DNA of 64,000 nt from Pedobacter ureilyticus (GTDB taxonomy: Bacteria > Bacteroidota > Bacteroidia > Sphingobacteriales > Sphingobacteriaceae). Made by a program: the position numbers and the translations under genes. Below are positions 17,190 through 25,585 of this stretch, one piece after another. Below the pieces are notes generated by a model that was not told the DNA's origin, searched no databases, and saw nothing but the letters and a program-made list of their open reading frames with translations. Position 1 is the stretch's first letter. Every line of letters begins with the position of its first letter. The DNA lies in the NCBI RefSeq assembly GCF_005925345.1, contig NZ_SSHJ01000001.1, positions 62,001 through 126,000 on the forward strand. The letters are read 5' to 3'.

Positions 17190-18158
17190 TTAAGATTTAT
17201 GTGCCTTTAATGCAGCAATTATTTTCGGAACTACTTCAAAAGCATCGCCAACAATACCGTAATCGGCAACTTTAAAGAATGGAGCTTCTGGATCTTTGTT
17301 GATTACAACAATTACTTTTGATGAGCTAACCCCCGCTAAATGCTGAATAGCACCAGAAATGCCAATAGCAATATATAGGTTAGGGCTAATAGCAATACCT
17401 GTTTGGCCAACGTGCTCAGAATGTGGTCTCCAATCAGCATCCGACACGGGTTTTGAACAAGCTGTGGCAGCGCCGAGCAAATCTGCCAATTCTTCCACCA
17501 TTCCCCAGTTTTCAGGCCCTTTTAAGCCTCTTCCGCCCGAAACCACTATTTCGGCATCTGGTAAAGATACTTTGTTGGTAGCACGAACAATTTCTTTTAC
17601 AATAGCAGTTAAATCACTTGATTTTACTTCCGGGGTAAAAGCCTCGATGGCTACGCTAGCTTCATTTTCTTTTACTCCAAAAGCATTCGGGTTTAATGCA
17701 ATTACTTTATTCTCGGACGTTAAAGTTGCGATGGCAAAAGCTTTACCAGAGAAAGCAGTTTTCTTAACTGAAAAACCACCATCTGTAGTAGGTAATTCTA
17801 CTGCGCCGTCTACTAAACCTGCTTTAAGTTTTACTGCAACACGAGGCGCTAAACCTTTTCCGGAGAAAGAGTTAGAAAGTACTACAATGTTTGCACCTTC
17901 CTTTTGAGCAGCCTCCGCAATTACAGAAGCATAGGCTTGATTGACGAAGTTCTTCAGCTGATCAGCTTCTACTTTTAAAACTTTACTTGCACCATATTTT
18001 CCAAGTTCGTTAAGTTCATTGTCTGCAACGTTACCAATTGAAATTGCGCTTAGGCTAGTACCTTGCTGATCTGCAATGGCCTTTGCATAAGAAACCGCTT
18101 CAAAAACTGATTTTTTGAACTTTCCTTCAACTTGCTCTACATATACTAATACTGACAT
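17190..18158 (-). CDS. etfA: Electron transfer flavoprotein alpha subunit
   Basis: ETF carries electrons from acyl-CoA dehydrogenases to the membrane quinone pool. The 322-residue alpha subunit has the ETF N-terminal domain (MSVLVYVEQVEGKFKKS). Its C-terminal FAD-binding domain starts at about residue 195 with the signature GGRGLKGPENWGMVEELADLLGAA, then SVGQTG-like HVGQTGIAISPNLYIAIGISGAIQHLAG. It follows etfB by 85 bases on the same strand. That gap holds two short CCCC/GGGG hairpins, which may tune expression between the two. Confidence 0.96.
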   Translation of the reverse strand: MSVLVYVEQVEGKFKKSVFEAVSYAKAIADQQGTSLSAISIGNVADNELNELGKYGASKVLKVEADQLKNFVNQAYASVIAEAAQKEGANIVVLSNSFSGKGLAPRVAVKLKAGLVDGAVELPTTDGGFSVKKTAFSGKAFAIATLTSENKVIALNPNAFGVKENEASVAIEAFTPEVKSSDLTAIVKEIVRATNKVSLPDAEIVVSGGRGLKGPENWGMVEELADLLGAATACSKPVSDADWRPHSEHVGQTGIAISPNLYIAIGISGAIQHLAGVSSSKVIVVINKDPEAPFFKVADYGIVGDAFEVVPKIIAALKAHKS

Positions 18159-18243
18159 AGTAATTTATTTGAATTCCCCGCAAGGGGATAATTAACTAAT
18201 TAAATGAATTGTGTAAAAAAGTCCCCTTTGGGGATTTAGGAGC

Positions 18244-18981
18244 TTAAATTACTTTCGCTTCGCTGTGTAATAAACCAATCAACTCTTCGGCACTTTCCGC
18301 CGGAATTAATTTAACCGAACCACGAGGAGCCGGAGTTTCGAATTTGGTAATTTTACCAACTTCTTCTACCGCTACGGCTTCAACTACTTGAAGAGGCTTG
18401 GTTCTAGCAGACATAATTCCTCTCATATTAGGAATTTTTGCTTCTGCAGTGCCTTCGGCACAACTGGCTACAAATTTTCCGGTTACGCTCACTACTTCTT
18501 TACCTCCTTCAATCTCTCGCTCAATTGTTGCAGTAGCGCCATCGTAATCTAACTTTTTAATGATTGAGATAGATGGAATAGCTAATAATTCGCCTACCAT
18601 TGCCGCTACTTGCGAACCGTTATAATCAATAGACTCTCGACCACATAAAATGATATCGATCTCGTTAGCTTTGGCATACTCAGCAATTTGTGTAGCTACA
18701 AAATAGGCATCTCTTGGAGCTGCGTTAACTCTCACTGCGTCATCAGCCCCAATGGCTAAAGCTTTTCTTATAGTAGGTTCCGTTGCAACTTCGCCCACGT
18801 TAATTACGGTTACGGTTCCTTTACCGCCTTCGCAAAGTTCTATCGCACGAGAAAGTGCAATCTCATCGTAAGGATTTACAATACACTGCACACCGGCGGT
18901 GTTGAATTCGGTATTATCGCCAGTAAAAGTTATTTTTGTCGTGGTATCGGGAACGTTACTAATACAAACTAATATTTTCAT
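18244..18981 (-). CDS. etfB: Electron transfer flavoprotein beta subunit
   Basis: The 245-residue beta subunit of ETF, partner of the alpha subunit encoded next. It starts MKILVCISNVPDTTTKI and includes the family block ALAIGADDAVRVNA and the AMP-site segment DIILCGRESIDYNGSQV. The C-terminal signature AEAKIPNMRGIMSARTKPLQV matches the ETF beta pattern. A 17-base inverted repeat at 19011-19065, 30 bases before the start, is a candidate operator. Confidence 0.96.
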   Translation of the reverse strand: MKILVCISNVPDTTTKITFTGDNTEFNTAGVQCIVNPYDEIALSRAIELCEGGKGTVTVINVGEVATEPTIRKALAIGADDAVRVNAAPRDAYFVATQIAEYAKANEIDIILCGRESIDYNGSQVAAMVGELLAIPSISIIKKLDYDGATATIEREIEGGKEVVSVTGKFVASCAEGTAEAKIPNMRGIMSARTKPLQVVEAVAVEEVGKITKFETPAPRGSVKLIPAESAEELIGLLHSEAKVI

Positions 18982-19010
18982 CTGTTTAAATTTTGTTGTT
19001 CATTTGCGAT

Positions 19011-19065
19011 GAAACGATCATGATTTAATCATTTGGTTACTTTAGTTATAAATCATGACAGTTTC
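19011..19065. promoter_or_regulatory. Inverted repeat upstream of etfB
   Basis: Arms GAAACGATCATGATTTA (19011-19027) and, inverted, GAAACTGTCATGATTTA (19049-19065) match at 15 of 17 positions. They are separated by 21 bases. The left arm overlaps a second perfect palindrome (ATGATTTAATCAT, 19020-19032). It starts 30 bases before etfB and 137 bases before the TPR gene, so it could control either. Confidence 0.45.
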
Positions 19066-19201
19066 ATAATTAATTTTAAGTTAAATTGTTATGCTTGCAT
19101 AATATATTGCAATGATATATATTCTTATTCTATTTTCATAGTACTATTTAGAATTTATATAAACAATACCACAAACTTAATTAAAAAAGCAAGGATAAAA
19201 A

Positions 19202-19537
19202 ATGCAAAACCAGCGATTAACCAAATTGTTTGAATTTTTAAAGGCCGATCCCAATGATAGCTTTATACTCTATGCCATTGCAACAGAATATAATGTTCAG
19301 AATGATGTAGACAATGCCCTAAAATATTACCTTCAGCTAACAGAAAAGCATCCAGACTATGTGGGCACTTACTATCATTTAGGCAAATTATATGAGAAAA
19401 TAGGGCAGAAGGAAGAGAGCATAAAGACTTATCAAGCAGGAATGCAGGCAGCAAGGCAAAAGAGAGATATGCATGCGCTATCTGAGCTACAAGGCGCCTA
19501 CAACAGCGCAGCAGGTTTAGATTATGAGGATGATTGA
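19202..19537 (+). CDS. Small tetratricopeptide-repeat protein
   Basis: A 111-residue cytoplasmic protein made of two to three TPR helices (NALKYYLQLTEKHPDYVGTY, then HLGKLYEKIGQKEESIKTYQ). It has no signal peptide. TPRs bind other proteins; the partner is unknown. The start has a fair ribosome-binding site (AAGGA). It is followed after about 80 bases by two tandem short-repeat arrays and then the transporter gene. Confidence 0.82.
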   Translation: MQNQRLTKLFEFLKADPNDSFILYAIATEYNVQNDVDNALKYYLQLTEKHPDYVGTYYHLGKLYEKIGQKEESIKTYQAGMQAARQKRDMHALSELQGAYNSAAGLDYEDD

Positions 19538-19621
19538 TCGTTATGAGGTAGCAGGAGTTAGGGGTCAGTCTAAATTAATGACCAATAATCAAACAGACAA
19601 GTGGCGATTATTAATGCCCAA

Positions 19622-19653
19622 TGAACTAGTGAACAAATGAACTAATGAACAAG
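19622..19653 (+). repeat. Period-8 tandem array
   Basis: Four full octamers on the theme TGAACNAN (first two TGAACTAG, TGAACAAA). Alternate units resemble each other more than neighbours do. Four bases later comes a period-7 array. Confidence 0.7.
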
Positions 19654-19657
19654 CACA

Positions 19658-19681
19658 ATCGTAAATCTAAAATCGTAAATC
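19658..19681 (+). repeat. Period-7 tandem array before the chromate-type transporter
   Basis: Three heptamers, ATCGTAA, ATCTAAA and ATCGTAA again, plus a partial unit. It ends three bases before the TTG start codon at 19685 and so occupies the ribosome-binding region. Confidence 0.75.
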
Positions 19682-19684
19682 CCA

Positions 19685-20884
19685 TTGGCTAAACGACAAC
19701 TCTTCTTTATTAGAAATGTGCTTTATTTTACATTTACTGCCTTTGGTGGGGCTCAGGCTCATTTGTCGTTATTGCTGCGTTACTTCGTCACTAACATCAA
19801 CTTTGTTACCGAAGAAGAATTATTGGAATTAAATGCGCTAGCACAAGTTTTACCTGGCCCGGCATCTACACAAACATTGGTAGGTATAGCCTATAAAGTG
19901 GGTGGTTTAAAATTGGCCATCATTACGTTTTTGATATGGATTTTGCCATCCGCTGCAATCATGACAGTGGCCGCTATAAGCTACAGCTTACTAGACCAAA
20001 AAGATAAATTTGTTAATGGATTTAAATACGTACATCCCATAGCATTAGGAATAGTAGCTTACGGCGCCTTTAAATTAGGAAAAAGAGTGCTAACTAACCA
20101 AGTTTCTATTTTTTTAGCTTGTGGCGCATTAGTTGGCACCTTAGTTTTAAAAGAAGCCTATGTTTTTCCTTTAGCCATTTTAATTGGCGGAATGGTTTCT
20201 TCTGCTATTGGTACACCTACCGAAGAAACCGAGCTAAGAGTGAGGCTGTTTTCTAATGTAAACCCAAAAAAACTGGGTTATTTTGTTGGTGTGCTGCTAT
20301 TTATGGCAATGCTTGGTGCCTTAATCAACAGGACTTCGCCGTTTAGCTTACCGATTAGGTTGTTCGAGAATTTTTATCGAAACGGTATTTTTATTTTTGG
20401 TGGTGGACAGGTTTTGGTACCAATGATGTTTACAGAGTTTGTGCAAATGAAGCATTATCTTAGTCAAACCGATTTTCTTTCGGGTTTTGCACTTCAACAA
20501 ATTCTACCTGGACCAACGTTTTCATTTACCAGTTATATCGGTGCTCTTGGAATGAAACAAGGTGATTATAGTGTGTTAGGGCAAGCTATAGGTGGTTTTT
20601 TAGCAGTTCTAGGAATTAACCTTCCTGGCCTAATTTTAGTTCTTTTCATTGTTCCATTTTGGAACGATTTAAAAAAAATATCTAGGATTAAATATTCTCT
20701 ATCTGGAATTAATGCCGTAAGTGTTGGTTTTATTATCGCTGCTTTTTTCATGTTACTAGCGCCAGTTGGTTTAAATTGGATGTTTTTGGGAATTGTATTA
20801 GCTACCTTTTTATTGTTAAGTTTAACGAAAATCAGTCCCGCTTTAATTATTATTGCGGGAGTTGTTTTGGGGTATATAGTTTAG
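19685..20884 (+). CDS. Chromate transporter family protein (ChrA-like)
   Basis: A 399-residue inner-membrane protein with two tandem chromate-transporter (CHR) domains. Each domain keeps the family blocks: FTFTAFGGAQAHL and QVLPGPASTQT in the first half, FIFGGGQVLVPMM and QQILPGPTFSFTSYIGALG in the second. The long CHR family exports chromate in characterised cases, but many members have other or unknown substrates. The in-frame stop at 19676 leaves the TTG at 19685 as the best start. This is a rare start codon, placed directly after a heptamer array. No resistance genes lie beside it. Confidence 0.82.
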   Translation: MAKRQLFFIRNVLYFTFTAFGGAQAHLSLLLRYFVTNINFVTEEELLELNALAQVLPGPASTQTLVGIAYKVGGLKLAIITFLIWILPSAAIMTVAAISYSLLDQKDKFVNGFKYVHPIALGIVAYGAFKLGKRVLTNQVSIFLACGALVGTLVLKEAYVFPLAILIGGMVSSAIGTPTEETELRVRLFSNVNPKKLGYFVGVLLFMAMLGALINRTSPFSLPIRLFENFYRNGIFIFGGGQVLVPMMFTEFVQMKHYLSQTDFLSGFALQQILPGPTFSFTSYIGALGMKQGDYSVLGQAIGGFLAVLGINLPGLILVLFIVPFWNDLKKISRIKYSLSGINAVSVGFIIAAFFMLLAPVGLNWMFLGIVLATFLLLSLTKISPALIIIAGVVLGYIV

Positions 20885-20904
20885 AAGAAAATAATTAAAT
20901 ATGG

Positions 20905-20992
20905 GTCATCATTGTGAGTTATGAAGCAAGCGTAAAACGGCTGCTGAGCAACAAAACTAACGCTTTAAGATTGCTTCGTGCCTCGCAATGAC
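20905..20992. repeat. Worn palindromic repeat, GTCATTGCGAGG...GAAGCAATC family
   Basis: The right arm at 20969-20992 reads GTCATTGCGAGGCACGAAGC and on to AATC on the minus strand. The left arm at 20905-20929 is a diverged copy. The loop is about 40 bases. A perfect member of the family is at 48189-48251. Confidence 0.7.
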
Positions 20993-21011
20993 TAAAATAA
21001 AATCAAGTTTA

Positions 21012-21761
21012 ATGATGAATAAGTTTGTTAGAGAAGAAGTAAGTTTTTTTAAAGGCGCAAGAACCCGCTTGCAAGAGTTAAAATACGTATTAGGTGTAGT
21101 TTATCAGTTTTACAAAGGCTTTAGAAAGCTACATTTTGTGGGGCCTTGTGTTACCGTTTTTGGTTCGGCTAGGTTTAAAGAAGATCATCCATATTATGAA
21201 ATGGCTCGTAAAGTTTCGGCAGAAATATCAAAATTGGGTTTTGCCATCATGACTGGTGGCGGCCCAGGCATTATGGAGGCAGGAAACAGGGGAGCGAAAG
21301 ATGCTGGAGGTTTATCCGTAGGTTGCAATATTGTTTTACCTCATGAGCAGCACGAAAACCCATATTTAGACACTTTTGTGAACATCGAATATTTCTTCGT
21401 TAGAAAAGAGTTGCTGAGAAAATACTCTTATGCCTTTGTGGTTTTACCTGGCGGATTTGGAACATTAGATGAATTTTTCGAGACACTAACGCTAATTCAA
21501 ACTGGTAAGGTAGAGAAGTTCCCAATTGTGATTATGGGTAAAGAATTTCACCAACATATTTACGAACACGTGCAATTAATGATGGAACAGAAAACAATTA
21601 GTCCAGAAGATATGGATCTGCTATTATTTACCGACGATGTTGAAGAAGTGGTGGCTCATATTAGAAAATACAAAGAAACAGCTCCAATATTCAAATTGAA
21701 ATCTCCTAAAAAAGCATGGTGGATTTTTGGAGAGGAAAAGCCAGATGCAAAGGCGAGTTAG
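21012..21761 (+). CDS. LOG-family Rossmann-fold protein (TIGR00730)
   Basis: A 249-residue protein of the LOG/lysine decarboxylase-like family. Characterised members hydrolyse nucleoside monophosphates to base and ribose 5-phosphate. The motif PGGFGTLDEFFE (PGGxGTxxE) and the phosphate-binding TGGGPGIMEAGNRGA are both present. The longest frame starts at 20988, but that ATG lies inside a dispersed repeat (20905-20992). I therefore prefer the ATG at 21012, with 21015 also possible. A strong terminator at 21773-21808 follows. True substrate unknown. Confidence 0.86.
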   Translation: MMNKFVREEVSFFKGARTRLQELKYVLGVVYQFYKGFRKLHFVGPCVTVFGSARFKEDHPYYEMARKVSAEISKLGFAIMTGGGPGIMEAGNRGAKDAGGLSVGCNIVLPHEQHENPYLDTFVNIEYFFVRKELLRKYSYAFVVLPGGFGTLDEFFETLTLIQTGKVEKFPIVIMGKEFHQHIYEHVQLMMEQKTISPEDMDLLLFTDDVEEVVAHIRKYKETAPIFKLKSPKKAWWIFGEEKPDAKAS

Positions 21762-21772
21762 AGCCGAAATTG

Positions 21773-21808
21773 AAAAGCCATCCCAATTTTTTTGGGATGG
21801 CTTTTTTT
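21773..21808. terminator. Bidirectional terminator between the LOG gene and dnaB
   Basis: Perfect 14-base arms (AAAAGCCATCCCAA and its complement) with a five-base T loop and a T-run after it. It sits between two convergent genes and has U-tracts on both strands. Confidence 0.92.
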
Positions 21809-21821
21809 CTAGCGAATAATC

Positions 21822-23381
21822 TTAAAACGGTGGATCATCATCCATCATATCGTTCATGCTCGAAGGCCTAATAATGATATTTCCAGGGTTACCGAAGTTC
21901 TCTGATGGCATCATTGCACTATCGCTACCTGCCGAAAAGCTAGAAGGAGGTAGGAAACTATCTTCCAAATCGCCAAATTTCACATACTTGCCAATAAACC
22001 TTAGTGGTACAATTCCGGTTTCGCCGTGACGATTTTTACCAATAATTACCTCGCCAACACCTGCGTTTGAACGGCCACTTTCGTCTTCCATAATGCCATA
22101 ATATTCTGGACGATATAAGAAAAGTACCATATCGGCATCTTGCTCAATAGATCCAGATTCACGTAAATCGGATAGCATTGGCCTTTTACCGTTCTGTCCC
22201 GGTCTACTTTCTACCGCACGACTTAACTGCGAAAGTGCTAAAACTGGAACTTCTAATTCTTTGGCTACAGATTTTAGTGCCCTTGAAATACTACCAATCT
22301 CCTGCTCGCGGTTACCACCACCTTCACCTTTACCATGCATTAACTGCAAGTAATCGATGATGATCATTTGAATATCGTACTGCGATTTTAAACGACGGCA
22401 CTTAGCTCTAAACTCGAAAATATTCAGTGCAGGGGTATCATCAATTAACAAAGTTGCTTCAGAAAGTCTTCCTATTTTACTGTGTAATTGCTGCCATTCC
22501 CACTCGGCCAGGTTGCCTTTTCTAATTTTTTCTTGCTCAATTTCTGCTTCCCCAGAAATTAAACGATTGACCAACTGAACCGACGACATCTCGAGCGAGA
22601 ATACTACTGTAGGTTTGTTAAAATCTACTGCGGCGTTACGTGCTGCTGTTAGTACGAAGGCGGTTTTACCCATCGCCGGACGAGCAGCAATAATAACCAA
22701 ATCGGATTTCTGCCATCCACCGGTAATTCTATCTAAATCCGTAAATCCAGAAGGAACACCCGTTAAGCCATCAGTTTTTGTTCTCAACTCTTCTAACGAT
22801 GCCAAAGATTGCTTGATGATATCGTCCATTTTTTGTGTATCTCTACGCAAATTGTTTTGAGCAATATCGAACAAGTTTTTCTCGGCCATATCTAATAGGT
22901 CGAAAATATCGGTAGTATCTTCGTAAGCATTTTTGATGATGTCCGTAGATATTCTAATGAGCTCTCGCTGGATATATTTTTGGGAGATGATACGAGCATG
23001 GTACTCGATGTTCGCCGCCGAAGATACCCTATTAGTTAAGTAAGTAACAAAATAGGCGCCGCCAATCATCTCCAAATTTCCGTTGGTGCGTAACTCAGAA
23101 GTTACCGTTAAAATATCTACAGGTTTAGATTTTTGAAATAATGCTTGAATTGCTTCAAAAATACGTTTATGTCTTTCGTCGTAAAAAAGTTCGGGTTTAA
23201 GTACATCAATAACTGCCGATAACGCATCTTTTTCTAACATCAAGGCACCTAGAACAGCTTCTTCTAAATCAGTGGCCTGTGGCTGTATTTTATCTACGGT
23301 GCTAATGGTATTGGCTAGTCTATTCTTTCGGGCTGATACTGAAAATTTGCCTTGCCCTTTTTGTTCGTTATCGGTACTCAT
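21822..23381 (-). CDS. dnaB: Replicative DNA helicase DnaB
   Basis: The hexameric 5'-3' helicase of the replication fork, 519 residues. The N-terminal domain (PQATDLEEAVLGALMLEKDAL) binds primase and loader. The RecA-like domain has Walker A in ARPAMGKTAF, Walker B in IIIDYLQLM and the arginine-finger region (RHGETG). The C-terminal tail is low in complexity with a PPF end. A -7 box ends four bases before the ATG. It is divergent from rlmB, and the gap holds a DnaA-box match. Confidence 0.97.
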   Translation of the reverse strand: MSTDNEQKGQGKFSVSARKNRLANTISTVDKIQPQATDLEEAVLGALMLEKDALSAVIDVLKPELFYDERHKRIFEAIQALFQKSKPVDILTVTSELRTNGNLEMIGGAYFVTYLTNRVSSAANIEYHARIISQKYIQRELIRISTDIIKNAYEDTTDIFDLLDMAEKNLFDIAQNNLRRDTQKMDDIIKQSLASLEELRTKTDGLTGVPSGFTDLDRITGGWQKSDLVIIAARPAMGKTAFVLTAARNAAVDFNKPTVVFSLEMSSVQLVNRLISGEAEIEQEKIRKGNLAEWEWQQLHSKIGRLSEATLLIDDTPALNIFEFRAKCRRLKSQYDIQMIIIDYLQLMHGKGEGGGNREQEIGSISRALKSVAKELEVPVLALSQLSRAVESRPGQNGKRPMLSDLRESGSIEQDADMVLFLYRPEYYGIMEDESGRSNAGVGEVIIGKNRHGETGIVPLRFIGKYVKFGDLEDSFLPPSSFSAGSDSAMMPSENFGNPGNIIIRPSSMNDMMDDDPPF

Positions 23382-23385
23382 AAAG

Positions 23386-23393
23386 CAAAAGTA
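23386..23393 (-). promoter_or_regulatory. -7 element abutting the dnaB start codon
   Basis: TACTTTTG on the minus strand, four bases before the ATG. Predicts a leaderless dnaB mRNA. Confidence 0.55.
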
Positions 23394-23495
23394 AAAAAAA
23401 CCGAGGGTTTTGTTTGTAGAAGTTGTTAGGCGTTTGTCAACAAGTTGAGTTTTAATTTAATGATTTTTTTAAGTATATTTTAAATTGATATCTAG

Positions 23496-23516
23496 TTGTG
23501 CACAATTTGTGGATAA
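23496..23516. promoter_or_regulatory. DnaA-box-like pair between dnaB and rlmB
   Basis: TGTGGATAA at 23508-23516 is an exact DnaA box (TTATCCACA on the minus strand). The palindrome TTGTGCACAA at 23496-23505 contains a relaxed box. The surroundings are AT-rich. It could be DnaA control of dnaB rather than an origin, since only one exact box is seen. Confidence 0.35.
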
Positions 23517-23593
23517 TGAAACTGATTATCAATATTTGGAAAATATCTAATGTTTTACGGTAGAAATGTCACCATCTAGAGATTGATTATTTC

Positions 23594-23617
23594 TTAGTGT
23601 GCTTTGTGTCTTTGTGG
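23594..23617 (+). repeat. Period-8 tandem array before rlmB
   Basis: Three octamers on the theme CTTTGTGN (second and third CTTTGTGT, CTTTGTGG). The last two each carry TTTG; the final one is the likely -33 box of rlmB. Confidence 0.5.
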
Positions 23618-23639
23618 TTAAATTAAACTGTTAACTTTG
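23611..23639 (+). promoter_or_regulatory. rlmB promoter (-33 and -7)
   Basis: TTTG at 23611-23614 and TAACTTTG at 23632-23639 are 17 bases apart, matching the two-part Bacteroidota promoter. The start codon is 16 bases farther, so the leader is about 10 bases. Confidence 0.65.
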
Positions 23640-23655
23640 CAAATCAATAATAGAT

Positions 23656-24432
23656 ATGGATAATTTTAGAAGACCACAACGAAGCGAACGCATAAAAGAG
23701 AACAACGAATTTGTATTCGGTATAAGAGCAGTTATAGAGGCTATTAAAGCAGCTAGAGACATTGAAACCATTTATATACAAAGAGGTTTGTCTGGAGAAC
23801 TTTTTCTGGAGTTGAAGGCTTTGTTGACTGGATCTTTAATACCGATGAGTGTGGTTCCAATTGAGAAGTTAAATAGGATGACGCAGAAAAATCACCAAGG
23901 CGTGATTGCTGTTATTTCGCCTATTACCTACCAAAATATAGAAGATCTTATTCCTGCTATTTACGAAAAAGGAGAGATACCACTTATTTTAGTTTTAGAT
24001 AGCATAACCGATGTACGTAATATGGGAGCTATTGCCCGTACCGCTGCCTGTGTAGGTGTGCACGCTATTGTAGTGCCACTAAAAAATGCTGCTCAAATTA
24101 ATGCCGATGCCATTAAGACTTCCGCTGGTGCACTATTTTCTATTCCGGTTTGCAGGCATGCAAATCTTCACAAAACTTGCTTGTTTTTGCAAGATAGTGG
24201 CCTGCAAATTGTAGCCTGTACCGAAAAAACTAATGATTTTATCTATGCCCCGGATTACACAGTACCCACAGCAATAGTAATGGGTTCAGAAGATGAAGGC
24301 ATTTCCAATGATTTATTGAGGGTGGCCGACCATTTGGCTAAAATACCAATGGCTGGGAAAATCGAATCGCTAAATGTATCTGTTGCAGCAGGAGTTATCT
24401 TATACGAAGCCGTTAGACAAAGAACGGTTTAA
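23656..24432 (+). CDS. rlmB: 23S rRNA (guanosine-2'-O-)-methyltransferase, TrmH/RlmB family
   Basis: A 258-residue SPOUT methyltransferase that in the RlmB group 2'-O-methylates G2251 of 23S rRNA using SAM. The N-terminal substrate-binding domain (EFVFGIRAVIEAI, KNHQGVIAVI) precedes the SPOUT domain. That domain has the three family motifs: DSITDVRNMGAIARTA, IVMGSEDEGIS and IPMAGKIESLNVSVAAGVILYEA. Length and order fit RlmB, though the TrmH family has close paralogues, so target specificity is inferred. A hairpin terminator follows. Confidence 0.9.
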   Translation: MDNFRRPQRSERIKENNEFVFGIRAVIEAIKAARDIETIYIQRGLSGELFLELKALLTGSLIPMSVVPIEKLNRMTQKNHQGVIAVISPITYQNIEDLIPAIYEKGEIPLILVLDSITDVRNMGAIARTAACVGVHAIVVPLKNAAQINADAIKTSAGALFSIPVCRHANLHKTCLFLQDSGLQIVACTEKTNDFIYAPDYTVPTAIVMGSEDEGISNDLLRVADHLAKIPMAGKIESLNVSVAAGVILYEAVRQRTV

Positions 24433-24440
24433 TTAAAAAA

Positions 24441-24474
24441 TTAAGCTCATTAATAATGATATTACTGAGCTTAA
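24441..24474. terminator. Terminator between rlmB and manC
   Basis: Outer arms TTAAGCTCA and TGAGCTTAA with an inner TAATA/TATTA stem, flanked by A and T runs. It lies between convergent rlmB and manC and probably works both ways. Confidence 0.65.
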
Positions 24475-24493
24475 ACTTACCTATGGCAAAAGC

Positions 24494-25585
24494 TTAAATA
24501 AACTTACCTCCAAATTTGGCTTTTACATCTGCTACAATATTCTTTACATTTTGTTCTTCTGCACGTTTACAGATCAACAACGTATTGTTTTCTTCTACTA
24601 CAATGTAATCGTGCATGCCTTGCAGAATTACCAATTTATCTTTTGGCATGTTTACCATACAATTAGAAGAATCGTACATCATCACTTGTTCAGAAGGGAT
24701 AACCGCATTACCAACGTAATCTTTCTCGGCCATTTCGTAAATCGAAGCCCAGGTCCCTAAATCAGACCAACCAAAATCCGAAGGCAGCACGTAAACATTG
24801 TCTGCCTTTTCCATAATGCCAAAGTCAATAGAAATATTAGTACACAACTGATAGGCATTACCTATAAATGCTTTTTCGTTTGCTGTATTGTATGCCGTTT
24901 TACCACCACTAAAAATTTCATGCATATCTGGCAAATGTTTTTCGAGCGCTTTGTTAATTGCTTTTGCCGACCAGATAAATATGCCAGCATTCCACAAAAA
25001 ATCTCCGCTTTGAAGAAATGACTTTGCAAGTTCCAAATTAGGTTTTTCGGTAAATGTTTTTACTTTATGCACTTCGCTATCGCCGTCTAAAACTTCATCA
25101 ATATATTGGATGTAACCATATCCAGTATCTGGTCGGTTAGGTTTTATACCGAGTGTAATTAAACAGTTTTGTTGTGTAGCAATATCCATTGATTTCTCTA
25201 TGGCCTTAACAAAAGCACTTTGATTGGCTATAGTATGATCTGAAGGTGCCACCACAATAACCGCATCTGGATTAAGTTCTTCGATCTTCATTGCGCCGTA
25301 AGCAATGCAAGGGGCGGTATTTCGCATCATTGGCTCGGCAAGTATCTGATTGTCTTTTAAAAGCGGAAGTTGCGCTTTAATTAAATCAATATAAATTTCG
25401 TTAGTAACGACGAAAATATTTTCCGGTAAACAAATGTTCAAAAATCTGTCATACGTACTCTGAATAAGCGTTTTTCCAACCCCAAAAAAATCTATAAATT
25501 GTTTAGGGAATTCGGTGCGGCTAACTGGCCAAAAACGGCTTCCAACACCGCCAGCCATAATCAATGCATATCTATTTTTATTCAT
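24494..25585 (-). CDS. manC: Mannose-1-phosphate guanylyltransferase
   Basis: Makes GDP-mannose from GTP and mannose 1-phosphate for polysaccharide and glycan synthesis. The 363-residue protein starts with the nucleotidyltransferase signature MAGGVGSRFWPVSRTEFPKQF near residues 10-30. Later it shows the FTEKP motif (VKTFTEKPNLELA) and WNAGIFIWSAKAI. It is the short form, without the isomerase (cupin) domain of bifunctional enzymes. It stands alone and is divergent from recQ. A -7 box ends eight bases before the start. Confidence 0.93.
   Translation of the reverse strand: MNKNRYALIMAGGVGSRFWPVSRTEFPKQFIDFFGVGKTLIQSTYDRFLNICLPENIFVVTNEIYIDLIKAQLPLLKDNQILAEPMMRNTAPCIAYGAMKIEELNPDAVIVVAPSDHTIANQSAFVKAIEKSMDIATQQNCLITLGIKPNRPDTGYGYIQYIDEVLDGDSEVHKVKTFTEKPNLELAKSFLQSGDFLWNAGIFIWSAKAINKALEKHLPDMHEIFSGGKTAYNTANEKAFIGNAYQLCTNISIDFGIMEKADNVYVLPSDFGWSDLGTWASIYEMAEKDYVGNAVIPSEQVMMYDSSNCMVNMPKDKLVILQGMHDYIVVEENNTLLICKRAEEQNVKNIVADVKAKFGGKFI

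Noticed and set aside
19033..19233. 66-codon frame between etfB and the TPR gene
   Set aside because: It crosses the candidate operator and overlaps the TPR gene in another frame; composition is that of AT-rich spacer.
23440..23560. Replication origin between dnaB and rlmB
   Set aside because: Only one exact DnaA box; no cluster of boxes, no dnaA gene and no skew data.
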